Shown here: in pieces, positions 48,215 through 56,857 of the stretch
How the letters are laid out: each line of letters starts with the position of its first letter
How positions within the stretch are numbered: the first letter of the stretch is position 1
Source: JACADW01 sp963747985
GTDB taxonomy: Bacteria > Acidobacteriota > UBA6911
NCBI GenBank assembly: GCA_963747985.1
Contig: CAVVHG010000006.1
Location: 744,001 to 808,000, forward strand
DNA: 64,000 nucleotides
Direction of reading: 5' to 3'
The notes under the pieces: generated by a model
What the model was told of the DNA's origin: nothing
Seen by the model: only the letters and a program-made list of their open reading frames with translations
Database searches by the model: none
Program-made: the position numbers and the translations under genes

Positions 48215-49006
48215 TCAACGCGCAGCCAGGATGAGGTTGCCCCCTTCTATTCGGGCGTCCTGAATGCCGGGTGGAAGGCAAAATTTATCCCGGTTCTCCG
48301 GGGAGTCAAACAGCCGGCTGGCGGCTCTCCTCAACGTCGCTTCCATCAGAGGCAGTGACCCGAGCCTGCCTGCGACGGGAACCATCCGCAGGCAACCGTT
48401 GTTAAACTCGAGCTTCCCCTCCAGTATCAGCGAGATTTCTTTCCCGTGCAGGTCGAACAGGACATAAGCCGTGATGCTGTCGCCATCAAGGTGGAGACGG
48501 ATATCCCGGACGTTCGACCTCGCCTGCTCGACGGCTGAGTCTTCTTTCGGGCCGGGTTGCCCCTCGCCCTCAGATGGCGCCTGGTCTGCCGAGGGGAGCC
48601 TGGATTGCACGAGGGCGTTCAGCTCTGCTTCGTCGAGTTGCAGCGTGGCTGGAACACCCTTACCTGTGGCTGACTGGAAGTCGGCTATCTTTGCCTCTGC
48701 CCTGATGTCGGCGTTTGGCGATGCCTCGATGACGGGAGGCGGGGAATTACGCAGGATCAGCGCGATTGTCACGCCCACGCCTGCAAACGCCAACCAGCGC
48801 ACGATCCGATACGCTCGTCGCAGAGGGCCGGGCTGTTTCCCTGCGACGTGCCGCTGCTCAGAGCTGCCGGGGCGGGACCCACCCGACCGATACCGGTCGA
48901 AGATCAGACCGCAGCCCATGCATTCCGGCCGACCCGCCTCCTGCCTGAAGCCGCACTTGGGACAGGCTGCGGTGGCGGGATCGGGCTTGCAGTCCACCAT
49001 GTTCAC
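48215..49006 (-). CDS. Zinc-ribbon membrane protein of unknown function
   Basis: The 263-residue protein starts with a zinc ribbon (CPKCGFRQ...CMGCG), then an Arg-rich segment and a single membrane helix (WLAFAGVGVTIALILR) near residue 75. An extracytoplasmic beta-rich domain of about 170 residues follows, containing LDEAELNALVQSRL and VLFDLHGKEISLILEGKLE. The family with ribbon-helix-LDE layout appears in delta-proteobacteria and acidobacteria, but no function is known to me. It converges with the pterin dehydratase gene and stands alone. Confidence 0.75.
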   Translation of the reverse strand: MNMVDCKPDPATAACPKCGFRQEAGRPECMGCGLIFDRYRSGGSRPGSSEQRHVAGKQPGPLRRAYRIVRWLAFAGVGVTIALILRNSPPPVIEASPNADIRAEAKIADFQSATGKGVPATLQLDEAELNALVQSRLPSADQAPSEGEGQPGPKEDSAVEQARSNVRDIRLHLDGDSITAYVLFDLHGKEISLILEGKLEFNNGCLRMVPVAGRLGSLPLMEATLRRAASRLFDSPENRDKFCLPPGIQDARIEGGNLILAAR

Positions 49007-49120
49007 GCCGGTTACCCCCAGTCTGTCTGTTGATCGGCTGCCCCGTCGTAGAGCGTTAGAATCGAAGTAGTACGGCTGGGATGGCGTGCGGCGGGTCTCC
49101 CACGCTGTGAAGGACTATGG

Positions 49121-49213
49121 GACCACCGCAGAGGCACAGAATTCGCGGAGATAACTATTTGATTCTAAATTAGATAGAAATCACCTCTGCGCTCTTTGGC
49201 CTCTGCGGTGAAT
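49121..49213. repeat. Inverted repeat, CCGCAGAGGC type with AT-rich centre
   Basis: Arms 49121-49153 and 49182-49213 share ACCGCAGAGGC / GCCTCTGCGGT in inverted order around an AT-rich core (TTTGATTCTAAATTAGATAG). It lies in the 343-base gap between 49006 and 49350, which otherwise holds no gene and should carry divergent promoters. Confidence 0.75.
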
Positions 49214-49349
49214 CCTTCACGCCTTCTCCGACCCGCCGAGGCGTTTCAGAGCGGCACGAGTTAACGAGTTATCCCCTGGTTGACATGAGTTTTCGGGCCG
49301 GAATAAAATTCCCTTCCTTTGTGCCCGATCACGAATTCGAGGGATCCCG

Positions 49350-49745
49350 ATGTCTTTTCTGAAAGCGCTTTTTGGTGGCAGGAAACAGCAGGAACCATTC
49401 GACCCGAATCCGGGCTTTACTGACGTCATGCCCACCCGGCCGTACCGGGTGCTTCATGCCGATCTTCCGTTCTATGGCGACGCTGAATGCCGGAACCGGA
49501 TTCGCGGCGCGCGCCTCCTGGTTCTGCAGTGTGAGGACTCCCGGCAGAAACAGCGCACCATTGAGTGCATGCCTGCGGTGAAGGATTACCGGCAGGGTCA
49601 AATAGTGCAGTGGGAAATCAATCACAATCACATTTGGGATGACGCCTGGTACATAAACCCGGAAAGCGGGGTGAAAGAAAAGGCCTGGACCCGGTCCGTC
49701 GAATTCGTTGGCAGGATCCACTGCCCCGGCCCAGGCACGTCCTAG
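49350..49745 (+). CDS. Conserved-looking hypothetical protein
   Basis: A 131-residue soluble protein starting at ATG 49350 after GAGGGATCCCG. It opens MSFLKALFGGRKQQEP, then has PYRVLHADLPFYGDAECR and WEINHNHIWDDAWYINPES. Charge and aromatic content look like a real globular protein. No signal peptide or membrane helix. I do not recognise the family; the N-terminal LFGG plus basic stretch is common in small acidobacterial and proteobacterial unknowns. It stands alone, followed at once by a MITE-like repeat. Confidence 0.7.
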   Translation: MSFLKALFGGRKQQEPFDPNPGFTDVMPTRPYRVLHADLPFYGDAECRNRIRGARLLVLQCEDSRQKQRTIECMPAVKDYRQGQIVQWEINHNHIWDDAWYINPESGVKEKAWTRSVEFVGRIHCPGPGTS

Positions 49746-49932
49746 CCCGGATAATTCATGAAGGATCCAGGAGAAGGGGATTTAGGACACGGATGAACGC
49801 GGATAAACGCCGATCGAAAATGGTGATTCGATCCGCGTGCGGAGCTGGCACCTTCGGTGCGGCAAAAGCTCGGCCGGCGTTTCCCCGTCTCCACAAATGC
49901 TTCCTTCCCGCTGATTCATGAATAATCCCCGC
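49745..49932. repeat. MITE-like inverted repeat (GCCCGGATAATTCATGA ends), copy 1
   Basis: About 190 bases with terminal inverted repeats: GCCCGGATAATTCATGA at the left and a complementary TCATGAATAATCCCCGC at the right, with internal GGACACGGATGAACGC and GGATAAACGCC words. A second member lies at 61248-61410. No coding frame inside. It fills the gap between the unknown gene and the alpha/beta hydrolase. Confidence 0.75.
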
Positions 49933-50009
49933 TAGGATTCAATCGCCCGGCTCCGAAGGCGTTGCTGTGCTCTCGCAGCGATGATGCAGGGAGGAGTGTA
50001 TCCTCTGCA

Positions 50010-51212
50010 TCAGCGAACCACTTTGGCAAAGTCATAGAGAAATCCCGCAATCTCCGCCGCGGCTCTGATCTTCGCTGTTCCTCGTGTCTCCGGCTGCGCA
50101 GGATGCGTGTGAGTCAGGTAAGGAGTTACCAGTACGTGCACGGGCACACCGACAAACCGCCGTGCCAGGCGCAGGCTCTCCTCCGGAGGGATCAGGTCGT
50201 CGTAAGCACCGTGGACCAGAAAGACCGGGCAGCGGATCGCAGCGGCCGCGCGTTCCGGGGAGATCTCCTTGTACAGGACCGCGGTCATGTACTTCTCTAT
50301 GGCTGTTGAGAGCTCAGGGTCCGACTGGTCCTCCTTCATGAGCGCGAGCCGGTACCACCGCTGCGCCGTCTGGCTCAGGTCTGATGGGACCGGAGGCGCC
50401 GGTTTGAGGGAAAGCAGATCCGTCAACGATCTTTCGAGATACTCCCTTTCCTCTGGGCACGGCACCAGATCGAGCGCACCCAGCATCACGATCCACCTGG
50501 CGTAATAACGCGTCGGATAATACCCGGGGCTCATCGTAACCGGACCGGCTGCAAACCAACCCCGGCTGCAACGCAAGGGGTCGTCGTAGGCCCCGATACC
50601 GAAGATGAATGAGACACGGTCGCGTACGTCCGGGCGCGCGGCGGCGAGTATGGCGAGCGTCGCGGAAAACGATATCCCGGATAGCCCGGTGACGCGGATC
50701 CGCCTGCCGCCGTCGAGAGTTGGAACCTGCCGGAACCAGAAAGCAATCTGATCCACGGTCTGAGGCGACATCCGGAACTTACGCAGTAGCCTGATATCCG
50801 GAGTGACTACCAGAAAACCGTTTGCCGCGAGGTAACGGGACAGTGCCATGAGCCGCGGGTGATCGCAGCCCAGTTCGCTGATGCCCGGGGCCAGGACGAG
50901 GGCACGCGCGGGTGTCGCCCTGGCCGGGCGATATACAATGGCTTCCTCTACCGCAGTTCCGTTGGCACGACTGACTCTGGTTTGAATGACGTCCAGGCTC
51001 TCACCCGTTCTCCCATCGGCGACGCTCTTGATGGCGAAGAGCAGCCGGACCCCAAGAGTCAGGTTGGCCGCCGGCCTGTAGATCGCAGCGGCCAGGCACA
51101 ACGCCACCGTCAGGAACAGCCACCTGCGTTTCAGGCGTCGACGCCCATTCCGGGGCGGTTCGGCTTGCACTGCTGCCTTTCTGCGGACTCTCCCGCCGGG
51201 ACGGTTGCCCAC
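50010..51212 (-). CDS. Membrane-anchored alpha/beta hydrolase
   Basis: The 400-residue protein has a basic N-terminus and one membrane helix (WLFLTVALCLAAAIY) near residue 31. An alpha/beta hydrolase domain follows with VLAPGISELGCDHPRLM. The nucleophile region is GLSGISFSAT, where the likely Ser181 sits in GxSxS rather than the usual GxSxG. The Asp region is GAYDDLIPPEE and the His region LTHTHP near the C-terminus. It lies 51 bases after a Gfo/Idh/MocA gene and is probably the last gene of the TonB receptor operon. It may act on an ester or lactone taken up with that system; substrate unknown. Confidence 0.78.
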   Translation of the reverse strand: MGNRPGGRVRRKAAVQAEPPRNGRRRLKRRWLFLTVALCLAAAIYRPAANLTLGVRLLFAIKSVADGRTGESLDVIQTRVSRANGTAVEEAIVYRPARATPARALVLAPGISELGCDHPRLMALSRYLAANGFLVVTPDIRLLRKFRMSPQTVDQIAFWFRQVPTLDGGRRIRVTGLSGISFSATLAILAAARPDVRDRVSFIFGIGAYDDPLRCSRGWFAAGPVTMSPGYYPTRYYARWIVMLGALDLVPCPEEREYLERSLTDLLSLKPAPPVPSDLSQTAQRWYRLALMKEDQSDPELSTAIEKYMTAVLYKEISPERAAAAIRCPVFLVHGAYDDLIPPEESLRLARRFVGVPVHVLVTPYLTHTHPAQPETRGTAKIRAAAEIAGFLYDFAKVVR

Positions 51213-51263
51213 GGTGCCGGTCTGGAGACCGGCGACGGATTCTGCGAAAAAGCTTCTGCCTGA

Positions 51264-52481
51264 CTAGGTCCTCGTCCGGGTTGCCTCGGGATTCAAAGTG
51301 GCGCGCTGCTTCTTGAGCAGGGACACGTTGGCCAGGTGAGGCCCGCATACGGCAAAGTGCCCGACTTCAACGGGGGCGTTCGGCTCCTTTCGGCTGCGCA
51401 CGCAATCGATGAAGTTTTCAACGTGCGGTTCCGTCGGGATGCCTCCCTTGTATTCCACTACCGGTTCCGGCGACTGCCCGGTCTTGGGCCAGGGTTCGTC
51501 ATAGATGCGGTACCCGCGATCGTCGAGGACCATCGTGCCTTTTCGGCCCTGAAGGATGATTGTCCATCCGTCCATGTAGGAATTACCGTACGTCAGGGTC
51601 CAGGTCGCGACGAACTTCGGGTATTGGAACACCGCACAGAATGTGTCGGGGACCTCGGCACCGATCAGGCTATAGGTGGCACCGTAACATTCCGCGGCGA
51701 GCGGAGGCTTGCCATCATTGGCGAACCACTGGATGACATCCATCAGATGAGTCCCCTGGTCCGTGCAGTGGCCGCCCGAGTAGTCCCAGAAATTCCGCCA
51801 GACTCGCCAGCGCACCGGGTCCATCGGCCGCTTGTGCTTGCACGGCGCTTGAAAGCGGTCCCAGTTCAGGGCGCCTTTCAGCTCCACGCTCTTCGGAAGA
51901 GGAGGTTGGTTCCAGAACCATTGCGCCCGGGCCAGCACGATGTCTCCCAGCATTCCGTCGTCGACGGCCTTCTTGGCAGCCTGAACCGCAGGGGAGCTGC
52001 GGCGCTGCATCCCGACCTGAACGACCTGCTTTGTTGCCCGCGCCGCCTTCACCATCCTGGCTCCCTGCTCGACCGAATGCGAAAAGGGCTTTTCGAGGTA
52101 TACGTCTTTCCCCGCGCTCAGCGCATCGAGGAGCATGGGACCGTGCCAATGGTCGGGCGTGGCTATGAGGACTGCATGGATGTCCTTGCGGTCGAGGATC
52201 TCATGGTAGTCGGCGGCGCCTTTGCAGGTGTCGCAGGAGGTCCTCTGGGTCTCGCCGATGTAGGGTTCATAGACGTCGCAGACAGCGGCGAACTCGATCC
52301 CCGGAATCTTCTGGAACGACCTCATGACCCCTCGGCCGCGCCCGCCCGCGCCTATCAGTGCCATGACGATGCGATCATTGGCTCCCTGCACCCGAGACCA
52401 TGAACGCGCGGTCATCACACTCAATCCGGCAGCGCCGGCGCCGGCCAGGAATTCTCTGCGATTCAATGAGTTCTTGGACAT
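51264..52481 (-). CDS. Tat-exported Gfo/Idh/MocA oxidoreductase (third copy)
   Basis: ATG 52481 follows GAGGAGA and gives 405 residues; a longer frame to 52565 lacks a site. The signal is NRREFLAGAGAAGLSVM. The NAD fold (VMALIGAGGRGRG), TPDHWHGPMLLDALSAGKD, YLEKPFSHS and FWDYSGGHCTDQGTHLMDV blocks are plain. It lies 26 bases after a TonB-dependent receptor gene and 51 bases before an alpha/beta hydrolase, so the three probably form one unit for uptake and periplasmic modification of a carbohydrate or related ligand. Substrate unknown. Confidence 0.9.
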   Translation of the reverse strand: MSKNSLNRREFLAGAGAAGLSVMTARSWSRVQGANDRIVMALIGAGGRGRGVMRSFQKIPGIEFAAVCDVYEPYIGETQRTSCDTCKGAADYHEILDRKDIHAVLIATPDHWHGPMLLDALSAGKDVYLEKPFSHSVEQGARMVKAARATKQVVQVGMQRRSSPAVQAAKKAVDDGMLGDIVLARAQWFWNQPPLPKSVELKGALNWDRFQAPCKHKRPMDPVRWRVWRNFWDYSGGHCTDQGTHLMDVIQWFANDGKPPLAAECYGATYSLIGAEVPDTFCAVFQYPKFVATWTLTYGNSYMDGWTIILQGRKGTMVLDDRGYRIYDEPWPKTGQSPEPVVEYKGGIPTEPHVENFIDCVRSRKEPNAPVEVGHFAVCGPHLANVSLLKKQRATLNPEATRTRT

Positions 52482-52507
52482 TTCGTAATCTCCTCGTTGG
52501 GATCTGC

Positions 52508-55234
52508 TTATAACCTGATGCGATAACTGATCGACATGCTTCGGCCGGCAGCGTCGAGTCCCCAACTGATTCCCCGGTAGTTCCTGTCACCGATGTTGGT
52601 GAAGGCCAAGAGAAGGTCCTGGTTCTCGCCGAGCCGGATTCCTGCCCGCAGATCGAATGTGATGTATCCCGGAACGGCGAGGAATAGCGGCGCGGACTCA
52701 ACTCCGGGTCCCAGAACGCGATTCTGGACCTGCGACAGCGACTCTCCGGTCGCGAGAAGCACGTCATCCGTACTGCCGGGTATGCCATCCGGCCCTGGTC
52801 CCACGAGACCACGCACAGCGGCTCCGTTGTAGAAAAACCTGCGAATGGACGCGCGCGAGCGCGCAGCTCCCGTCCTCCGATCTTCCAGGTCGAGGCTCGA
52901 CAGCCGTTCCTGCCGGGCAGTCGCGTGAACCGATGGCTCTAGCCAGAACGGGCGGTTCCGGCACTGGTAGCGTATCTTGAGGTAACCGTCGGGCGCCGGC
53001 GTACCTCCCTCGATGTCGGGCGGCAGGCCGGTGCGCGTGTTGCGCGCGTGGAGGAAGGTCAGGATCGTGCCGAGCACGAGGCCATCACGAATGCTCCAGT
53101 CCATCGTCTGTTCGATGCCATAGATCCGTGCCTCTCCGTAGTTGGCGCGCACCAGAACCGGATTGGTAGCGGCCGGCACGTAGACCACGCCGGTAGGTTC
53201 CTGCGCGATCACGGGCTGGCCGCCCAGGTTGGTGCCGACCGCACCCGGCGGCAGGATCAGGGACTGCTTTTCGATGGTGTTGTGTATCCGGTTCGTGAAC
53301 AGCGCGACATCGGCATCGAAGCGCCTGTTCCGGAGACGCAGCCCCAGCTCGTAGCTCATGCTCGACTCCGGCTTGAGCTGCTCCACAGGCATCCCGGTCG
53401 ACACCGCGCTGCTCCCGGCACTCGATCCCACTGTCCCGCTCAGCCCCGCTACATCCGGGGCGGCTACCTCGTAACCCGAGCCCGTAAGACCGTAGGTGCC
53501 AAGGTCCGTCATGTTGGGGGCCCGGAAGCCGCGGCTGACGTTCCCGAATACACTGAAGCCGTCTCTCGGCGTCCAGACGCTCCCTACGCGGAACGTCGTA
53601 TCCCAGGCGGTCATGGAATCGTCGGGCCAGAGCGGTTTGCCGGCGACAATCGGACTGTCGGTTGCCAGCGCCCTGTACCACGCACCGCTCACCCGCACGC
53701 TGCCCGTAATACCCAGTCGACGTGGGATGGCATCCAGCGCGTCCTGAAGGTAGAGGCCGCCGCTGTGATAGCGTGCACGGTCGGGGATTCGTCCCCGCCG
53801 GACGACCGAGAGGCGGTCGGCCGGATCGACCGCGAATGACGGCGTTCGGATTCCCTCGAAGTAGTATTCCCCTCCCGCAGAAAAACTGTGGCGTCGCCAG
53901 AGATGTTTACCCGCCAGGGCCTGCAACCCCTGGGCCCTGGTGCGTTCATACTCGTGTTGAATCGGGGCCAGCGGATTGCCATTTCCGCCCTGATTCACCC
54001 GTTCTTCCCTCTGGATATTGAATGAGTAGGTCGTGCTGAACTGATCGAACCATCCCAGGCCGGCCTTCTCGTACCTGAAATAGGCCAGGTCGAGCATCAG
54101 GTTGCGCAGATCGGCCACCAGGTTGCCGTCCCCTCCAAGCAACTGGTCGTACCGCTTGCCCCCATCCTGTTGGCCGCGGATGTAGTACCCGGTCAGGTAT
54201 GAAGTAGGCGTGGCCGCCCACCCGATCTTGACAGCCCCTCCATATTGGGTGAAGGCAGTGTCCGGCAATCTGCCATTGATGAGGACATCAGGGTCCAACC
54301 CAAGGAAACGTGTGATTGCACAGTGAGAGTCCGTCTCTCTCCCTGCCCGAAGTGTCGAGACGCGCCTGCCGGCCATGTCGACCTGGAACGTGTAACGATC
54401 CGCGGCGTAACTTGCCGCCAGGTTTGAGCCGGAGGCCAGATCCGCACTATTGAAATAGGTCTCGAAAGACGCCGCGGCACGGCCTCGCCCGGCGGCCTGG
54501 GAGGGAGACTGCGACAGTAGTTGGACACTTCCCCCGATCGCGTCGCTGCCGTATTGCGCGCTGTTCGGCCCGCGAAGAACTTCGATCGATTCGACTGCGG
54601 AGGGGTCGGTGAGATCGAGGAAGGTATTGATCCCTCCCCGCTGGGCAGAGGTAGTGTATCGCACACCGTCGAGGAACACGTTTACCTTGTTGCCCGTGAG
54701 GCCGCGAACATATATGCCGCCGAGCGTCGGGCTCGTGCGCTGAAGAGCGAGTCCCGCCTCCTCCACCGCGGCCTGCGCCAGGACCGCCTCCGATCGAGCG
54801 CGGACGGCCTCTGTCTCGATCACGTTGACCGACTGGCTGACCGAGTCTATCGATTCGGCGGAACCGGGGCTCGCAGTGATGGTGAGTTCCGTTCGGAGAG
54901 GTTCGAGGTGCAGATGCACAGTAACCTCGGGGAATCCCGCCCCCTGGAGCCTGACGGGCACTCGCTGCCCGGCCAAGCCCCGGGCCGAGATCTGGAGCAC
55001 GTACGAGCCTGCAGGGACGGCCGGGAATGAGAATCGCCCCTCCGAATCGGTGACGCCGGACTGCAGGATGAACTGCCGGGTCGATAGCAGGGTGACTTGG
55101 GCCCGGGGTACCACGGCGCCAACCGGGTCCAGCACCACTCCTGTCAGCGCCAGCCTGTTATCGGTGGCGAAAGCCAGGTTTACCAGGATGGTTGCGTATA
55201 GTAGCGCAATCCTCAGGAGAGGGCCTGGACGCAT
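52508..55234 (-). CDS. TonB-dependent outer-membrane receptor
   Basis: The 908-residue protein has a signal peptide (IALLYATILVNLAFA) and an N-terminal carboxypeptidase-regulatory-like beta domain (LTGVVLDPVGAVVPRAQV). The plug domain includes SPTLGGIYVRGLTGNKVN and VESIEVLRGPNSAQYGSDA, and the rest is a 22-strand-type barrel with FGNVSRGFRAPNMTDLG. The C-terminus ends in SMSISYRIRL rather than the usual aromatic residue. Plug and barrel resemble siderophore/heme/vitamin-type receptors more than SusC. It heads a minus-strand unit with an oxidoreductase and a hydrolase, which may process the imported ligand. Confidence 0.93.
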   Translation of the reverse strand: MRPGPLLRIALLYATILVNLAFATDNRLALTGVVLDPVGAVVPRAQVTLLSTRQFILQSGVTDSEGRFSFPAVPAGSYVLQISARGLAGQRVPVRLQGAGFPEVTVHLHLEPLRTELTITASPGSAESIDSVSQSVNVIETEAVRARSEAVLAQAAVEEAGLALQRTSPTLGGIYVRGLTGNKVNVFLDGVRYTTSAQRGGINTFLDLTDPSAVESIEVLRGPNSAQYGSDAIGGSVQLLSQSPSQAAGRGRAAASFETYFNSADLASGSNLAASYAADRYTFQVDMAGRRVSTLRAGRETDSHCAITRFLGLDPDVLINGRLPDTAFTQYGGAVKIGWAATPTSYLTGYYIRGQQDGGKRYDQLLGGDGNLVADLRNLMLDLAYFRYEKAGLGWFDQFSTTYSFNIQREERVNQGGNGNPLAPIQHEYERTRAQGLQALAGKHLWRRHSFSAGGEYYFEGIRTPSFAVDPADRLSVVRRGRIPDRARYHSGGLYLQDALDAIPRRLGITGSVRVSGAWYRALATDSPIVAGKPLWPDDSMTAWDTTFRVGSVWTPRDGFSVFGNVSRGFRAPNMTDLGTYGLTGSGYEVAAPDVAGLSGTVGSSAGSSAVSTGMPVEQLKPESSMSYELGLRLRNRRFDADVALFTNRIHNTIEKQSLILPPGAVGTNLGGQPVIAQEPTGVVYVPAATNPVLVRANYGEARIYGIEQTMDWSIRDGLVLGTILTFLHARNTRTGLPPDIEGGTPAPDGYLKIRYQCRNRPFWLEPSVHATARQERLSSLDLEDRRTGAARSRASIRRFFYNGAAVRGLVGPGPDGIPGSTDDVLLATGESLSQVQNRVLGPGVESAPLFLAVPGYITFDLRAGIRLGENQDLLLAFTNIGDRNYRGISWGLDAAGRSMSISYRIRL

Positions 55235-55402
55235 GTTCCCAAGCTACAGCGCGAGAAGGTGCAAGTCAATCGACGGAGAGGCCGGAGGTATCATCCGTTG
55301 CCAAAGCTGCCGCGATTATATAGGATGCCGCCACTCGCGTCCGCGGTCCGGAAATGAGGTCGGCCCCGGGACATGCGGACGAGAGTGCGCCGGCGAGGGT
55401 GC

Positions 55403-56824
55403 ATGGGTTCTGACAACACGAATGAGCCGGATTCCGGGTTGGCGCGGGTCATCGGGCTGGGCAGTGCGACCTCCCTGGTGATTGGCAACGTACTCGGATC
55501 GGCGATCTTCCTCACCAGCGGCATCATGGCTGCACGAATGCCTTCGCCCACACTCCTGCTGCTGGCGTGGGGCGTCGGCGGCCTCATGGCGATCGCCGGG
55601 GGACTAACCTGCGCCGAGATGGGGGCCATGTACCCCCGCTCCGGCGGTTGGTACACCTACTTGAGCGAAGCGTACGGCCCGGTCTGGGGATTCCTGTACG
55701 GCTGGTCCGGGATGCTGGTAATGCTGACGGGCAGCGTCGCGGCCGTGGCGGTCGGATTCGCCGAATACTTCAGCTACTTCTTTCCCTCCCTCTCCACTTC
55801 CAACGTGATCGTGTCGATAGCCTCTCCGTGGGGGCCCTACACGATCTCGGCGGGCCAGGTAGTCGCAGCAGCCTCGATCCTGCTGCTGGGAGTCATCAAC
55901 TACGTTGGCGTGCGAACGGGAAACGCGGTGCAGGCGTTTCTGACCGTCGTCAAGGTCCTGGCGTTGGCCGCTATCGCCGCGACGGCTCTGCTCCTGCGCC
56001 CTGTGGCACCCCGGTTCACACCGGTCCTGGCAGGAGTTACCCGGCCGATTGCGTCTTTCGGGATCGCTATGATCGCGGTGCAGTGGGCTTACATCGGGTG
56101 GGAGTATGCCTGCTTCGCGGCGGGAGAGATCAAACGTCCGGCCAGGAATCTCCCGCTTGCGCTGATCATCGGGACGTTCATCCTGATGGCTCTCTACGTG
56201 GCCATAAACCTCGGGTACCTGTGCGCGCTTCCGATGGGGGAAATGGAAGGCGTCCTGCGGATCGCCGAACGTACGATGGAAGCCCTGGTGGGCCCGTCCG
56301 GAGCCACGCTGGTGGTTTTGGCGGTGATCATTTCCACATTCGGCTGCAACGCGTCCAGCATCATCCCGATATCGAGGATCTGCTATGCCATCGCCGTCGA
56401 CGGTCTCTTCCCGAAAGCTGCTGCAGCCGTGCATCCGAAGTACAGGACGCCTCATGTCGCAGTGGTGATCAGCTGCGCCTGGTCGGCGCTTCTCACGCTG
56501 ACCGGGACTTACGAACAGCTTTATACCTATGTGGTTTTTACGGCCTTGCTGTTCAACGCCCTGGGGGGGCTGGCGATCTTCCAGCTGAGACGAATCAAAC
56601 CCGACCTGCCGCGCCCCTACCGCTGCTGGGGATATCCCTGGGTCCCGATCGTGTTTGTACTCAGCACGCTCGCGCTTATGGCCAACACTCTCCTGGAGCG
56701 TCCCGCAGCATCGCTGATCGGTATCGTGCTTGTCGGTTCCGGCCTTCCCCTCTACCTCCGCCGCCGAAAGGTGCCAGGCCTTCAGGATTCGGTTCTGCAC
56801 TCCGACGGAGTTCCACGGTTGTGA
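55403..56824 (+). CDS. APC-family amino acid permease
   Basis: ATG 55403 follows GCGAGGG; an in-frame ATG 30 bases upstream only adds an Arg-rich stretch. The 473-residue protein has about twelve membrane helices, with the APC signatures GLGSATSLVIGNVLGSAIFL and YPRSGGWYTYLSEAYGP, and the DRP-like PKYRTPHVAV loop. It would import amino acids with H+ or exchange. The last 22 or so codons (from RRRKVPGLQ) and the stop belong to an inverted repeat (56766-56855), so its natural C-terminus has been replaced. It diverges from the TonB receptor gene. Confidence 0.9.
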   Translation: MGSDNTNEPDSGLARVIGLGSATSLVIGNVLGSAIFLTSGIMAARMPSPTLLLLAWGVGGLMAIAGGLTCAEMGAMYPRSGGWYTYLSEAYGPVWGFLYGWSGMLVMLTGSVAAVAVGFAEYFSYFFPSLSTSNVIVSIASPWGPYTISAGQVVAAASILLLGVINYVGVRTGNAVQAFLTVVKVLALAAIAATALLLRPVAPRFTPVLAGVTRPIASFGIAMIAVQWAYIGWEYACFAAGEIKRPARNLPLALIIGTFILMALYVAINLGYLCALPMGEMEGVLRIAERTMEALVGPSGATLVVLAVIISTFGCNASSIIPISRICYAIAVDGLFPKAAAAVHPKYRTPHVAVVISCAWSALLTLTGTYEQLYTYVVFTALLFNALGGLAIFQLRRIKPDLPRPYRCWGYPWVPIVFVLSTLALMANTLLERPAASLIGIVLVGSGLPLYLRRRKVPGLQDSVLHSDGVPRL

Positions 56825-56855
56825 CAAAAACCGAATTCCGAAGACCTGGCACCTT
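56766..56855. repeat. REP-like inverted repeat, AGGTGCCAGGC type, overlapping a gene end
   Basis: Arms 56766-56797 and 56825-56855 are inverted copies over about 31 bases with cores AAGGTGCCAGGC and GCCTGGCACCTT type and ATTCGGTT inner words. The left arm is inside the permease frame and supplies its final codons; the right arm ends 3 bases before the stop of the convergent DUF4380 gene. Confidence 0.8.
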
Positions 56856-56857
56856 GT

